Of a DNA stretch of 35,150 nucleotides, positions 1 to 10,290 are shown in pieces (the first letter of the stretch is position 1; each line of letters begins with the position of its first letter). Under the pieces are notes generated by a model that was given only the letters and a program-made list of their open reading frames with translations, was not told where the DNA came from and did not search any database. The stretch spans positions 42,501 through 77,650 of the forward strand of contig CAUYUJ010003595.1 in assembly GCA_963575745.1 (NCBI GenBank). Reading direction: 5' to 3'. Both the position numbers and the translations under genes were made by a program. Source of the stretch: Prorocentrum cordatum. Taxonomy: Eukaryota; Sar; Dinophyceae; Prorocentrales; Prorocentraceae.

Positions 1-96
1 AAGAACAGACACGGGATAATAAACACAGCGTGACAAACAATGATGCTACATATCAAGGGAGAGGAGGCGGATAGATGAGGCGGAGGATTTATTTAT

Positions 97-121
97 TTAT
101 ATATATATATACATAGAGAGA

Positions 122-161
<40 letters not shown>

Positions 162-300
162 AAAAAGAGAGAGATAGAGAAACACAAATAACGAGAGAGA
201 GAGAGAGAAACAGAGGGAGGGAGAGATCGGGAAAGAGAGAGAGAGAGAGAAAGAGAGAAAACAACCAGAGAAAGAGAGACAGATTGGGGGGACGATGTTC
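97..300. repeat. TA and GA microsatellite cluster
   Basis: A short TA run (about 100-112) passes directly into two long GA tracts (about 114-176 and 193-285), broken by an A run. The minus-strand open frames across it read only Ser/Leu dipeptides and are repeat artefacts. Confidence 0.95.
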
Positions 301-3090
301 GAAGAAGAACACAAAGCCATGGGACCACTTTCGGGGACCACATAGCCTCCTTTTCCGCCTTATCCTGCTCTTCCCCCCCCTTTGGAATGGCGGGCGCACT
401 TCTCCCGAGCGTGCGAGGGATCCGAGGCAGGCGGCGCCAGAGTTTGAACCGCGCGCCCCAATGTCGCCTAAGCACCGCGGAACCGCACGACGGAACCCAG
501 AATCTAGAGCAACGGGAGAGTCCGTGACCGCTGCGGCAATTTACAATCAACCCTCGTAAGGATGCGCGATAAGCATGCAACGGCCTTGGACGCTCATATC
601 GAAGCTTTTCAAGCGGGGCACGGCCGAATTAAGCAGGAGGAGGAAGAATAATGACGTGGAGTGGGTGGGGCGGGCGGGGCGGGTGGATAAGAGGGAGAAG
701 GACGATGACGATATGATGGGATAGGACTCAGCATTGCGCGTATGGAGTGTGACTGAAACTGTGAAACCTCCAATCCCACATCTGCTGGACGAGGTTGAGG
801 GCAACGCGCTCGGCACAGCACGGCTACTCCTGGCATCAGGCTGAGCGCGGGGGAGACGCAGCGGCACGGTGCGGGCCGAAGTCGACAAACCAGCGCCAGC
901 GCCGCCACGAATGCCATAATCGGCACGTTTGGCTCTCTTTTGTTGGGGGCCGCCGCGGCGCGGGGACGGCTGGCCTGAACCCCCGCGAGGGCCATGCCGA
1001 CGTCCTCCTGAAGGGTCGTCGTCGCGGACTCCAGAGCCATCAGCGCGCACAAATGGTAGCTGTTGCCCTGCGCTGCCATCGCTACGGCAGAGGCAAACAA
1101 TTAGTAGACACTCCCCCGCTCCCCAAAACTCAAAGTTGGCACGCGCGGGGAAGACTGCGGTCGAAGTGCAACTCGTCCAACCCACCGCCAACATTGATCA
1201 TTGGGGGGTCGGGCACTGACACATGACTGTGGCATGAGAGTGTTCGCTCATTCCTTCCGAGGCCTGTGCCGCTTCTGCGCGCGTCAACTTGGCTGCTGGA
1301 CTCGTGCCCGCTCGGGGGGGGGGCTTCCGGAGCTGGTCTGCGGCGGGTCCCGTGCTCCCCGCCCGCCTCCGCCGCCGCGGCCTTTCCGGCCCGCGGGCAG
1401 CCCGGGTCGGCTGGCTGGCCCGGCGCGCCCGCCGCGTGGCCGCGCCCCTCGGCCCCCGCTGCGCTCGGCAGCCGCGGAGCCAGAGCGGCCTCTGGCCGCC
1501 CACTGCCCCAAGGGGGGCGCGAGCGGCCGCCGGCTTCCTCCAGGCGCGCGGCGGCCAGGAGGCGCGAGGCCCTTCTTGCAGAAGGCGCGCAGCGGTGGCA
1601 GCGGGGGGGGGAGCGGCGGCGACGTGCTCGATCAAACGGAGGCCATGCAATGGCCGCCATCAGGAGGTGAGCGTTGGACGAGCAGAAAGCAGGGGTGACA
1701 CGTCTCTGGGCGCGGTCGCCAGATAGCAAATTTACGACGCCAGCCGCGGACAGGCTCTCGATCCAACGGCGGCGATCTTGCGCGGTGGAGCGACGCGGCG
1801 AGAACAGCGTGTTCGGCGATAGAAAAATTCGCCAACCCGCAACGACGATGGCGTAGACGATTCATATGTGCGGCTGACCTTCATTCGAGCTTGAGCCCCC
1901 TTGTTTGGTGGGCCGCGCCTGGCACCCGGCGCGCGCCCGCGCGGCCCATGAGGCCCCGCGCTCGCTCGGCAAACGACGGCGGCATACGTCGACTGTGTCC
2001 CGCGGGCTCGAACTGCCGTCATCGCCCGTGAACGCCGCGCGATGGCTGACCCGCGCGGCGTCCTTCGTGTCCACTGCGTGGCGGCCGCCAGCAGCCGGAT
2101 GAGATCGCCCTCGCCAGATCGCTCGCGAAGAGTCGCCACGTTCTCGGCAGAGCGCTCGGCATGGGGTTCGCCGTGGCCACAACAGACCCACCTGCAGCGC
2201 AAGCCGCTCGCTGGCGTAGGCCCATGTGGGAATTGCCCGAGCGTGCCCTCGGGATCTCGCGGACGCCCCCCAGTTCGAATCAGCCATCGCCGACGAGTTC
2301 GCCGTCGCCGAACTCGACGCCCACCGTAAAGAGCCGCCCCAAGCCGTGTCATCGCCACTTCGTCAGCGCAGGCTTCGCGCTTGGGAAATAGTGCGCCACC
2401 CTCATTCAGAAGCCGGTGCGCCGCCCTCATTCAGAGGCCGGTCGCCGCGAAAGCCCAGCGCCTCATTTTGGGCGCGCGTCGCAACCGAGCGTCTCCCAGG
2501 CCAGCCCAGTAAGCGCGCTGTTGAGCCGCTTGTATTTGGCCGCAACGAGGACGAGGGCGTTGACTCCGCTGGGTGCAGGCCCTTGAGCAACCGTGTCAGA
2601 TGCCTGCCGCGTGCGTCAACGTCGCTGGCCCGGACTGCGGCCACCTTCCAACTCGGCTCGGCCTGGGAACGCATCCTCGACACTGCGACGAGCTCCAAGG
2701 TTCGGCGAAGCTGGGCGAGACGCTGCATCCTCGGCGCTGCGAGATGGCCTCGCAGAGCAAAAGAGCGTCGGAGAGACGCCCGCGCGCTGCGCTGCGCGCG
2801 ATGGGCACTCCCGCTAGCTGCTGCCGCGCGACGCGGGCCACGCTGGCGCCGCCCTCGTAGATGAGACAGGACCGATCGACGAGACACCGCAGCAGTTGCG
2901 CCCGTGCCACGGCACGGCGCGCCGCTCTGCCGCACGACCTCCACCAGGCGCCCGGGAGGCGACGGCGGAGTCGAACGCGCCCCGGCCCGCTCCCCGCAGC
3001 TCGGCCGCTGCGCGGGAGAGGCGCCCGCGGGCCAATCCCCGTCGCGGAGTCGATCGAGCCGCTGCCGCCTCGGTCGCCGACAGTTCCTCG
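301..3090. other. GC-rich sequence without a convincing gene
   Basis: Many open frames overlap on both strands because stop codons are rare at this GC content, and none shows a domain I recognise. The visible structure is one short tandem duplication of about 25 bp around CCTCATTCAGA at 2395-2444, and a 52-bp segment at 574-625 that recurs at 14994-15045. A possible minus-strand coding segment at 609-1100 is listed separately. Confidence 0.6.
609..1100 (-). CDS. possible hypothetical protein fragment
   Basis: I do not recognise this protein. It is a 163-codon minus-strand frame starting with ATG at 1100. The first 65 residues have a balanced composition, with a helical stretch containing ALESATTTLQEDVGMALAG, then an Ala/Val/Leu-rich segment that could be a membrane helix (around PIMAFVAALALVC). 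The second half becomes Pro/Ser/Arg-rich, as expected of GC-rich non-coding DNA. No splice sites, partner genes or family motifs support it. It may be a chance frame; it is listed because its composition differs from the other frames here. Confidence 0.2.
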   Translation of the reverse strand: MFASAVAMAAQGNSYHLCALMALESATTTLQEDVGMALAGVQASRPRAAAAPNKREPNVPIMAFVAALALVCRLRPAPCRCVSPALSLMPGVAVLCRARCPQPRPADVGLEVSQFQSHSIRAMLSPIPSYRHRPSPSYPPAPPAPPTPRHYSSSSCLIRPCPA

Positions 3091-3097
3091 CGAAGAA

Positions 3098-3190
3098 GAG
3101 GAGGACGAGGAGGAGGAGGGGGAGGAGGAGGAGGAGGAGGAGGAGGAGGAGGAGGAGGAGGAGGAGGAGGAGGAGGAGGCGGAGGAGGCT
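3098..3190. repeat. (GGA)n microsatellite
   Basis: About 25 near-perfect GGA/GAG triplets on the plus strand. It produces poly-Glu, poly-Gly, poly-Arg, poly-Pro and poly-Ser frames that are not genes. Confidence 0.95.
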
Positions 3191-3315
3191 CCGAAGCGGC
3201 CCCCCCTGACCTGGCAGAGGCCCCTCGCCGCGGCGCCCGCGAGCATGAGAGGCCTCCCAGATTGGGTCGCAGCAGGCGGGGTCGGAGGATTGCGCCGCAT
3301 CGCCGATGCATCGGG

Positions 3316-3895
3316 CGCCGGCAAGGGAAACCGCGCCCGCGCGCGGGGTCGATCGCCAGAACGCGCACTTCCGAAGCAGCGCCCTGGAGCGGAGCGGTGG
3401 AGCCTTCCGCCTCGGAGCCTCGGCGCGAGTTTCGCCGCGCGGTCCAAGTCCCCCCCGCGGCCTTGTTCGACGTGGGCGCCATGGTCCGCGCCGCGGTCGG
3501 CCCTGGCGGCCCGCTCAGGGGCTGCCCTCGAGAACCCCCATAGCACGCGAGAGTCGCCTCGAAGCCGCCGCCCGGGCCACTGGGGGCAGGGCGCTCCGTG
3601 ATCCTTCTTCGAACGCTGGCAAGGGAGACCGCGCCTGCGCGCGGGGTCGATCGCCAGAACGCGCACTTCCGATGCAACGCCATGGAGCGGTGAAGCCTTC
3701 CGCCTCGGAGTCTTGGCCAAGAGTTCCAGCGCGCGGTCTACGTCCCCGCGGCCTTGTTCGACGTGGGCGCAATTGTTCGCGCAGGGGTCGGTCTTGGCGG
3801 CCTGCTCAGGGGCTGCCCTTGAGAACCCCGTAACCCACGAGAGTCGCCTCGAAGCCACCGCCCGGGCCACTGGGAGCACGGCGCTCCGTGATCTC
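3316..3895. repeat. two-copy tandem duplication, period about 298 bp
   Basis: Copy 1 (about 3316-3605) and copy 2 (about 3614-3895) share GGGGTCGATCGCCAGAACGC, CCTTGTTCGACGTGGGCGC and GCCCGGGCCACTGGG in the same order, with many substitutions and small indels. The period is not a multiple of three, so reading frames are not conserved between copies. This argues against coding. Confidence 0.85.
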
Positions 3896-4924
3896 GGCGC
3901 TGCGCGGCACGAGTGCGCCAGCCGCGCTGCGGCGCCGCATTTGGGCACACAACGCCGCAGCGAGACTCGCCGGTCGCCGCGCTTCCGCATGCTGCCTCGA
4001 TGTCCACGCCCCGTTTTTCTTCTCCACAAGATGGGCCGCGTTCGACTCCCGCGTTGGCAACTTGCTCTGTCGACGACCCACGCGACTCATCAACGTAACT
4101 GACGCCGCACCGTCGCTTCCTACTTATCGGATGCGCCCGCGTTCGATCAGGCATTCCGATCAAATCTCCAACTGCTGAGCCAACCATGCGCCATGCGCCC
4201 GGAATTGCGTTCAACAGCCGCATAAGCAGCGGTGCGCGCTGCTCAGATGCCTCATCCGGAGCCCTTGGCTGATGCGGCATATGGCAGTAGTCGAGCTTCT
4301 CGCCGAGGATGGCCTCAGGGCCGCCAGCGAACGCACGAATCACAAATCATCGCCGAAGAGCATGTGCGAGGCGGTCGGTGTCGCAGGAGGTGCGCCTCCG
4401 AGACCGAAGTCGGCAAGCAAAACCAGCGTACAAGACCCGGCACATGGTCCCGTAGACCCGCTCTCGCCACTAGCTCAGGTCGGAGACTGGGCCGCCGCAG
4501 TGCAATAACATTCATACTTTGAGCGCGTAGCCCGTCGAATGTCGCAAGACTGGCGACGCTACCAGTCCCCTTCGCGCCGAACTACGTGTGCCCAGGGCTG
4601 TACGGCGCGCTGCCTTGCAGGCGGATAGCGCGTCGCTCCGCTTAGCGGAGCGGGGGGTCGGACGAACTCGGGACGTTGACGCTTTGAAACGGGGACATGG
4701 TTGGCGTGTCGCGCCGAAGCGACACGCTGAACAAAAGCTCTTTATCGTAACATGTCGAAATCACCCTGACAGCAAACAGCTCAAGAGCTTACCAGACTGA
4801 GTCTGCCGCATACGGTTGCTCTGCCACCGCCTGCATGCAAATGGTTCAATAATGTAGCTTTCTAGCTTGCCCTTTCCTGATCCCCACATCAAAGCCGACC
4901 GTGCCCGCGACAACGTCATACATA
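3896..4924. other. non-genic stretch with two hairpins
   Basis: No gene recognised. GC content falls toward 4730-4960. Two strong stem-loops lie close together: CGCTCCGCT-T-AGCGGAGCG at 4634-4652, and a 9-bp stem GCGTGTCGC/GCGACACGC with a 6-nt loop at about 4704-4727. Confidence 0.6.
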
Positions 4925-5479
4925 CTTACGCAGGACGAAAGATTTTCCTCTTAAAGTGAAATTGGCCATGAGGAGCTCGCGAGACAAAGTTGGCGCCGCC
5001 GAGCGGACGGCGACCGGACGGGGTCTTTGCAGCAACCGGGGGGGGGGGGGGGGAAGTATGTAATCATGTTGACTAGGGCCCGCTCGCGCGGGGAGTTGAT
5101 GGGGCTGCGCGAGACGACGCAGGGCTCATCGTGAAAAGTAGATTACCGAACCCCCCTACCCCATAGAATCTTAACACGGGCGGTGTGCGGGGTCCGCGGA
5201 TCCGATTTCTTCCGGTCCCCTGTTTTAATTTAGTAATACAAATTCTAAACAGGGTAGAAGTCGGATCCGCCGTAGAAAAATAAAACCAGACACGGATCCA
5301 GCGATTCCGAAATCGGATCCGTACGGACGGAAATCGGATCCACCGAAACAAACACCAAAGCCGCTTTTGGACCCGCGCGAATTTCATGGAATCCGACGGT
5401 GGTTATCTCGTACGGGTCTGCTCGAGACCTCACACCGTCGTTCCAGGCCCAAGAGGAAAAAACTTTCGTCCTGGGGATG
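4925..5479. mobile_element. non-autonomous TIR element, copy 1
   Basis: The core runs 4931-5473 (543 bp). The left end CAGGACGAAAGATTTTCCTC and the right end, read on the other strand as CAGGACGAAAGTTTTTTCCT, form terminal inverted repeats of about 22-23 bp. The interior repeats CGGATCC several times, holds a 16-nt G run at 5038-5053, and has no transposase frame. A near-identical second copy lies 651 bp downstream, and the matched stretch extends a few bases past the TIRs (ACTTACG on the left, GGGATG on the right). No clear target-site duplication was found. By structure this is a MITE-like element; the mobilising family is unknown. Confidence 0.75.
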
Positions 5480-5575
5480 GGCGTTTTGGCCTGCGGACTC
5501 GTTGGTTACCACACGGCCGACACACCACATCTCACAGGCAGTCCTGTGGGTGAGGAGACGCAGGGCCGAAGCGCA

Positions 5576-6122
5576 CTTACGCAGGACGAAAGATTTTCCT
5601 CTTGAGGTGAAATTGGACATGAGGAGTTCGCGAGACAAAATTGGCGCCGCCGAGCGGACGGCCACCGGACGAGCTCTTTGCAGCAACCGGGGGGGGGATG
5701 TATGTAATCATGTTGACTGGGGCCCGCTCGCGCGGGGAGTTGATGGGGCTGCGCGAGACGACGCAGGGCTCATCGTGAAAAGTAGATTGCCGAACCCCCC
5801 TCCCCCATAGAATCTTAACACGGGCGGTTTGCGGGGTCCGCGGATCCGATTTCTTCCGGTCCCCTGTTTTTATGTAGTAGTATAAATTTTAAACAGGGTA
5901 GAAATCGGATCCGCCGTAAAAAAAAAAACCAGACACGGATCCAGCGAATCCGAAATCGAATCCGTACGGACGGAAATCGGATCCACCGAAACAAACACCA
6001 ACGCCGCATTTGGATCCGCGCGAATTTCATGGGATCCGACGGTGGTTATCTCGTACGGGTCTGCTCGAGACCTCACACCGTCGTTCCAGGCCCAAGAGGA
6101 AAAAACTTTCGTCCTGGGGATG
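5576..6122. mobile_element. non-autonomous TIR element, copy 2
   Basis: The core runs 5582-6116 (535 bp), in the same orientation as copy 1 and with the same CAGGACGAAAG inverted ends. By eye it is well over 90% identical to copy 1. The G run is only 7 nt here against 16 in copy 1. The 96-bp spacer between copies (5480-5575) is not repeated on either side, which favours two insertions or an internal rearrangement over a simple tandem duplication. The small frames inside it are the same in both copies and look non-functional. Confidence 0.75.
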
Positions 6123-7424
6123 TAACTGGCTCCAACTACGCGCACATAGCGTCGACCGTCGCTGTTTACTTCCTGTGCGACGCACAAGGATCCGACGCAT
6201 GACCCGTTCGTCGACCCGCAAACGGTGGTATGGGAATGTCAGATCCACCTGATAGGATACAACGGACAGTAAAAGGTTCCTGAAGCAGCTTCGGAACATG
6301 AGGGCCTCAGGTGCGCTGGATTTCTGCGCAAAGGGCCAGGATATCGAGCAGAAGGAAGAGGGGCCATGGGAGGCGGCACCGCCTCTGGATTTCTAAAAAA
6401 ACGTCAGCCTCATGCTTACGGCGGGCATCGAGGATGAGCAGGATGAGGAATAAGTAAAGGAAGAACTTCTGGAAACCTCGATCTTTTAATCTCGAGGCCC
6501 CCCCGGCTTGATCGATCCGCTGGCCATGGGCAGACCACTGGGTGCAGCGACACCGCGTCGTCGGGTAGCGCCGCCAAGTACGCCGAGTGGCCTGAGGCTG
6601 CCCCGGCGAGCCGCCCCCGCGCCACGCGGGCCGCCAGTCGGAGGAGAAAGCTCCACCCTCCGAAGAGAAAGCCGAAGCAGCAGCACACGCAGAAACTTTC
6701 GGATGTCTGCGTGGATCTCTCGGGCCGGCGCTGGGTGCCCCCTTCCCGAACCCCTGGCGGCGCCTCTGGAGCCGCACCCGGCGCGCTCCGCGAGCCGAAG
6801 AGGGGATGCGGGAGAGAAATCCGAGGCCGACCCACGAGATCCAGGCGGACCTCCAGACATCATTCACACCTACATTGTTTGGGCCTTTTCCAGGCTTCCT
6901 TCGCAACCAGGAGAAGCGACAGGGCCAAATGGGAGGGGGTGCGGCATGTCCAACACATTTGGGCCCTGGAGGCCCGCTCTGGGCTCTGGGAACGTTCTCG
7001 GGGACGCCACGAACAACATTATGTCCACGGACCGCGGGCGCCTTCCTCCTCCTCCTCCTCCTCCTCCTCCTCCTCCTCCTCCGCGCCCTCCGCGCCCTCC
7101 TCCTCCTCCTCCTCCTCCACCTCCTCTGACTCGGGCACCGCTGCTGCCAAGCCATTCCAAGCCACTCCAAACACCAACTCTCCCTTGAGGCCTCGCTTTG
7201 CAATTGGGAACGGGAAGGTCGGGGGCCCGACACCGTGGCTTTTTCAATCTGGAGTCTTCGGAAACCCGACCCCTTACCAGTGGCATATTTTTCATCGCGA
7301 CTCGACTCTTGATGGCCCCAACTGGAACACGCCCGCGGTGGCACCGACGACGAATCTCGTTCTCGAAGTGGCCATGAGCTGCAGGTGGTTTTGGTCCCGG
7401 ACCTTTTGGCCCCCACCTCTCGAG
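6123..7424. other. non-genic stretch with CTC tracts
   Basis: A 399-codon minus-strand frame spans this region, but its middle is poly-Arg from a (CCT)n repeat (about 7040-7083 and 7092-7122) and the rest is Arg/Ser/Pro-rich without a recognisable domain. I treat it as non-coding. Confidence 0.6.
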
Positions 7425-7605
7425 TAAGGACGGGCCGTCCCGGTCTCCCTCTAGGCCTACCACGAAATGTTCTTAGAGCAAGAGGATCTTCTGGAAGCAA
7501 AACCAATACTCTTGGAACATGAAGTCGATGTACTTGGTCAAAACAGCCTAAGCAAGATGTGTCCTAAGAACACATCGCGCAGAACATAAAAAACATTGTC
7601 CCCTG
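7425..7605 (+). mobile_element. MITE-like foldback family, degenerate copy C
   Basis: The left arm carries the family signature TAGGCCTACCACGAAATGTT followed by CTTAGA. The interior shares AAACCAATA and a CGATGT motif with the copies at 14505 and 16262 when aligned in the proper orientation. The right arm is badly decayed (ATGTGTCCTAAGAACACATC is recognisable at best). It has no coding capacity. Confidence 0.55.
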
Positions 7606-8758
7606 GGGCAACTAATTTGGCGCGTCGCTCTCCGCAGGACGTGAATAGACTCGCGCTCTCGCGCCGCCCCCACGCCCGCCACTCGCTCTCGCTCTGACAT
7701 CGTCTAGACCGCGAAGCGCGAATAACTTCGCACCCTCGTGCTGGCCCTAGCTTCCTCGACCCCTCGTCCCCGACGGTTCCGTCCCCACCTCGGCACTTCG
7801 AGCAGGGGATCGAACCCCACAACTGATTTTCCAGTCGGATCTGGGACAAAAAACGTAGACTGCGATCTTCTCACATTCTGCGCGTTTCTTTTTCGTAGGT
7901 CCGACGCACGCGGCAATTCTGGGGCACATCGATTCTGCAATCGACCCCATACCCGAGGCCCCCCCCCCCCCGAGCTTGGCGCCCCCGAGGGCAAGGACCC
8001 GCTTTCTTGGCATCGGGGAAGCGAGTCCTGAGGGCAACTGGTCCTGGACCCTGGGGCCTTCCCCCACTGCGAGAGCTTTCGTCCCGAGTCGTTCTCTGAG
8101 CCCCGGGGCCCGTGGAGGGCCCCCGAGGGCCCGAAAGCGGCGAGAAACCTCAGGAGGAGGAGGAGGAGGAGGAGGAGGAGGAGGAGGAGGAGAAGGAGGA
8201 GGAGGAGAAGAAGGAGCCTTTTTTTACACGACGAGTGAGCCCATAGCCACTGAGAAGCGGTGCGGTACAATGAGCGGCGAGCTGTCGCAGGACCACCGAA
8301 CGATCCTATACTATGGTCCACCACGCAGGCCTGGGGCGCGCGCCTCCGCGCGTCGAAACACGAGAGGCTGGCAGTAGCAGGCAGCGAAAGACACTCTGAG
8401 TGTGCCGTCGATCTCACACGGTACAGCTGGCAACATCAAGAATAGAAGACGCCTTGCTTTGTCCGCCGGAAAAAAACCGACCCCTTTCAGTCCAAAAGGG
8501 TCGGTCTCCGTTCAAGCATAAAGGAAGACGATTGGGGACCAGGCGCAAACCTGAGGTCCCGCAGCGGAGTGGGAGGTCAGCAATGCGCCAGACACCCTCA
8601 GCCGAACAGAAAGAGGGCTGCCTCTTCCTCTGGCTCGTCTTCCCTAGGCCATTGCACGCTAGTGGGCTCGCGATCGGAGGAGCTGGAGGAGGGGAGTCTA
8701 GGAAGGGACTGCACTGTGCCGCCGACGGTCTCTCCTCGCACAAAAAAAATGGGTCGGC
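7606..8758. other. non-genic stretch with GGA tract and hairpin
   Basis: No gene recognised. A (GGA)n tract lies at about 8152-8216. A stem-loop ACCGACCC/GGGTCGGT with adjoining CTTT/AAAG pairing is at 8476-8505. The segment 7630-7735 contains TCGCGCTCTCGCGC and GCGCGAATAACTTCGC motifs that recur near 19118-19280. Confidence 0.6.
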
Positions 8759-10290
8759 TCAGCCCGTCTGCAGCACGTCTACCCAACTCGCCAACTCGTC
8801 CTCCAGCCACCCCGCGGGCGCCACGCCCGTCATCCTCGTCGCGATGCCCTCCGTCTTGAAGGCGTGCGTGACGGTCCCGCGGAGCGGCCAATGAGGTGCC
8901 GCGAGCAGCAGCTTGGCCTTGGACTCGTCGTGGGGCTGCTCGATCTTGATGGCCGGCACGTCTAGCTCCAGCTGGTGGCGGTCGATATGGGGCTCGCCGC
9001 CCGTGGGCGGCTCGATCTGGTCGAGGTACTCTCCTAGCTCCTTCTTCCATCGTCCTCCCACGTCGCAGCTCATGAGCGTCTCGACCAGGGTGACCGCCAG
9101 AGAGGCTGTGGGGCTGCCAAACTGCCGAAGCTGATCTGGACCTTGCTCTCTGGCGGCCCGCACGGCCTTGCGGTACTCTTCGAGCGTCTTCTGGAGCTGC
9201 ACGACGACGATGTGGTCCTTCGGCATAGTGAACGCGTCCACCACCGTCGCCATCGTGAGGCGCTGGCGCTGCGCCAGCTGTAGTGTGAGCTTCGCTATCG
9301 TGGTCAAGCACTGCTGGAGGTTCGCGTCCTTGCTCGTCCACTTCTTCTCCGTGTGGCCGCCGCGGCGGTGGCGGCGACCGCCGCGATGCCTCCCCCCTTC
9401 CCCCCTCCCTTGCCCTTGAGGATGGACTCCAGCCGGTTGCCCTCCGCCGCCGCCGCCGCCCCCTTCATCTCCATGTCCCCGTCCTTGTCGCCCGTCCTCC
9501 CCTTCATGTGCTCGGGGGGCTTGGAGTCGCTGCCAGAGCGCCCAGACGCCTGGGAGGATGCCGCTGGGAGTGGAGTCCGCCGCGCCCCGGCCTGGCCTTG
9601 CTGGTGTTGTGGCCGCCGTCGCTGGAGCAGCGTGGTCGGGCATCTTGTGCTTGTTCTGGTCGTACTCGTGGCAGAAGGAGCGGTGCACTCGCTGCTGTCA
9701 CTCGCGCAGGCTGTGCCCGCGCAGCCGGCGGCCACGAGGTGGCCTGGGGGGGGCGAGGTGCGGCCGCCCGTCGTCGAACAGGTGGTGCTTCTCGTTCTCG
9801 TCGCCGTTGCCTGCGTCGTTCAGCAAGCCGTTGATACGCTGCACGTAGTTGTAGTCGAAGTTCTGGGGTGTCGCCCAGGTCGCCGAAGGTCGGCGGCGGG
9901 GCGTCCTGCTTCGCCGCGCCCGTCGAGGCGCGGGAGCTGTGTGCTGGCTGAGTCTGCGCGACTTTGAGCCGAAACCCTCCGGACGCGTGTGGGATGTGTG
10001 TCGCCAGATGTGTCCGAAGCTCTGTGGCATCATCATAATGAAGTTGGCACTCCGGTCGATCCGAATCCTCAGCCAGCGGGCGCTGTGTGTCAGAAGAGGG
10101 CACCCATTCATACGTGTGACGCGTGAGGTTCGGTATGCACTTCCCTGCTCTCCATGCTCCACGGATGTGCTTTCTGGTGTAATCCACGCTGGCGAAGATC
10201 GTCTGGCAACTGAGGCACCTGTTATCAAGCGTGATGACTGACGATAACGGCGGGGGGCCATGGCCTGGGAGTGTTGTCGCATTTAGCTGA
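8759..10290 (-). pseudogene. C-terminal/tail region of the retrotransposon, frameshifted
   Basis: The function of this part is not known to me. The most protein-like segments are spread over two frames: NFDYNYVQRINGLLNDAGNG near 9830, HEYDQNKHKMPD near 9670, MKGRTGDKDGDMEMKG near 9500, then a long clean segment from KKWTSKDANLQQCLTTIAKL (about 9340) to the stop at 8759. The clean segment is helical and charged, with Gln/Leu-rich stretches (AKLTLQLAQRQRL, VVQLQKTLEEYRKAV), and resembles a structural or nucleic-acid-associated domain rather than an enzyme. One in-frame stop separates the two main pieces at 9698-9700. It could be the C-terminus of the same polyprotein or the front ORF of another truncated copy. 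Confidence 0.5.

Noticed and set aside
2596-4029. 477-codon minus-strand frame
   Set aside because: It runs through a GGA tract (poly-Ser) and across a 298-bp tandem duplication whose period breaks the frame; no domain.
6307-7506. 399-codon minus-strand frame
   Set aside because: The core is poly-Arg from a CCT repeat and the rest is low-complexity; other frames are equally open.
7780-7825. tRNA T-arm-like GGGGTTCGATCCCC on the minus strand
   Set aside because: No matching A box, anticodon arm or acceptor stem around it; similar isolated TTCGA motifs at 2271 and 4027 fail the same test.
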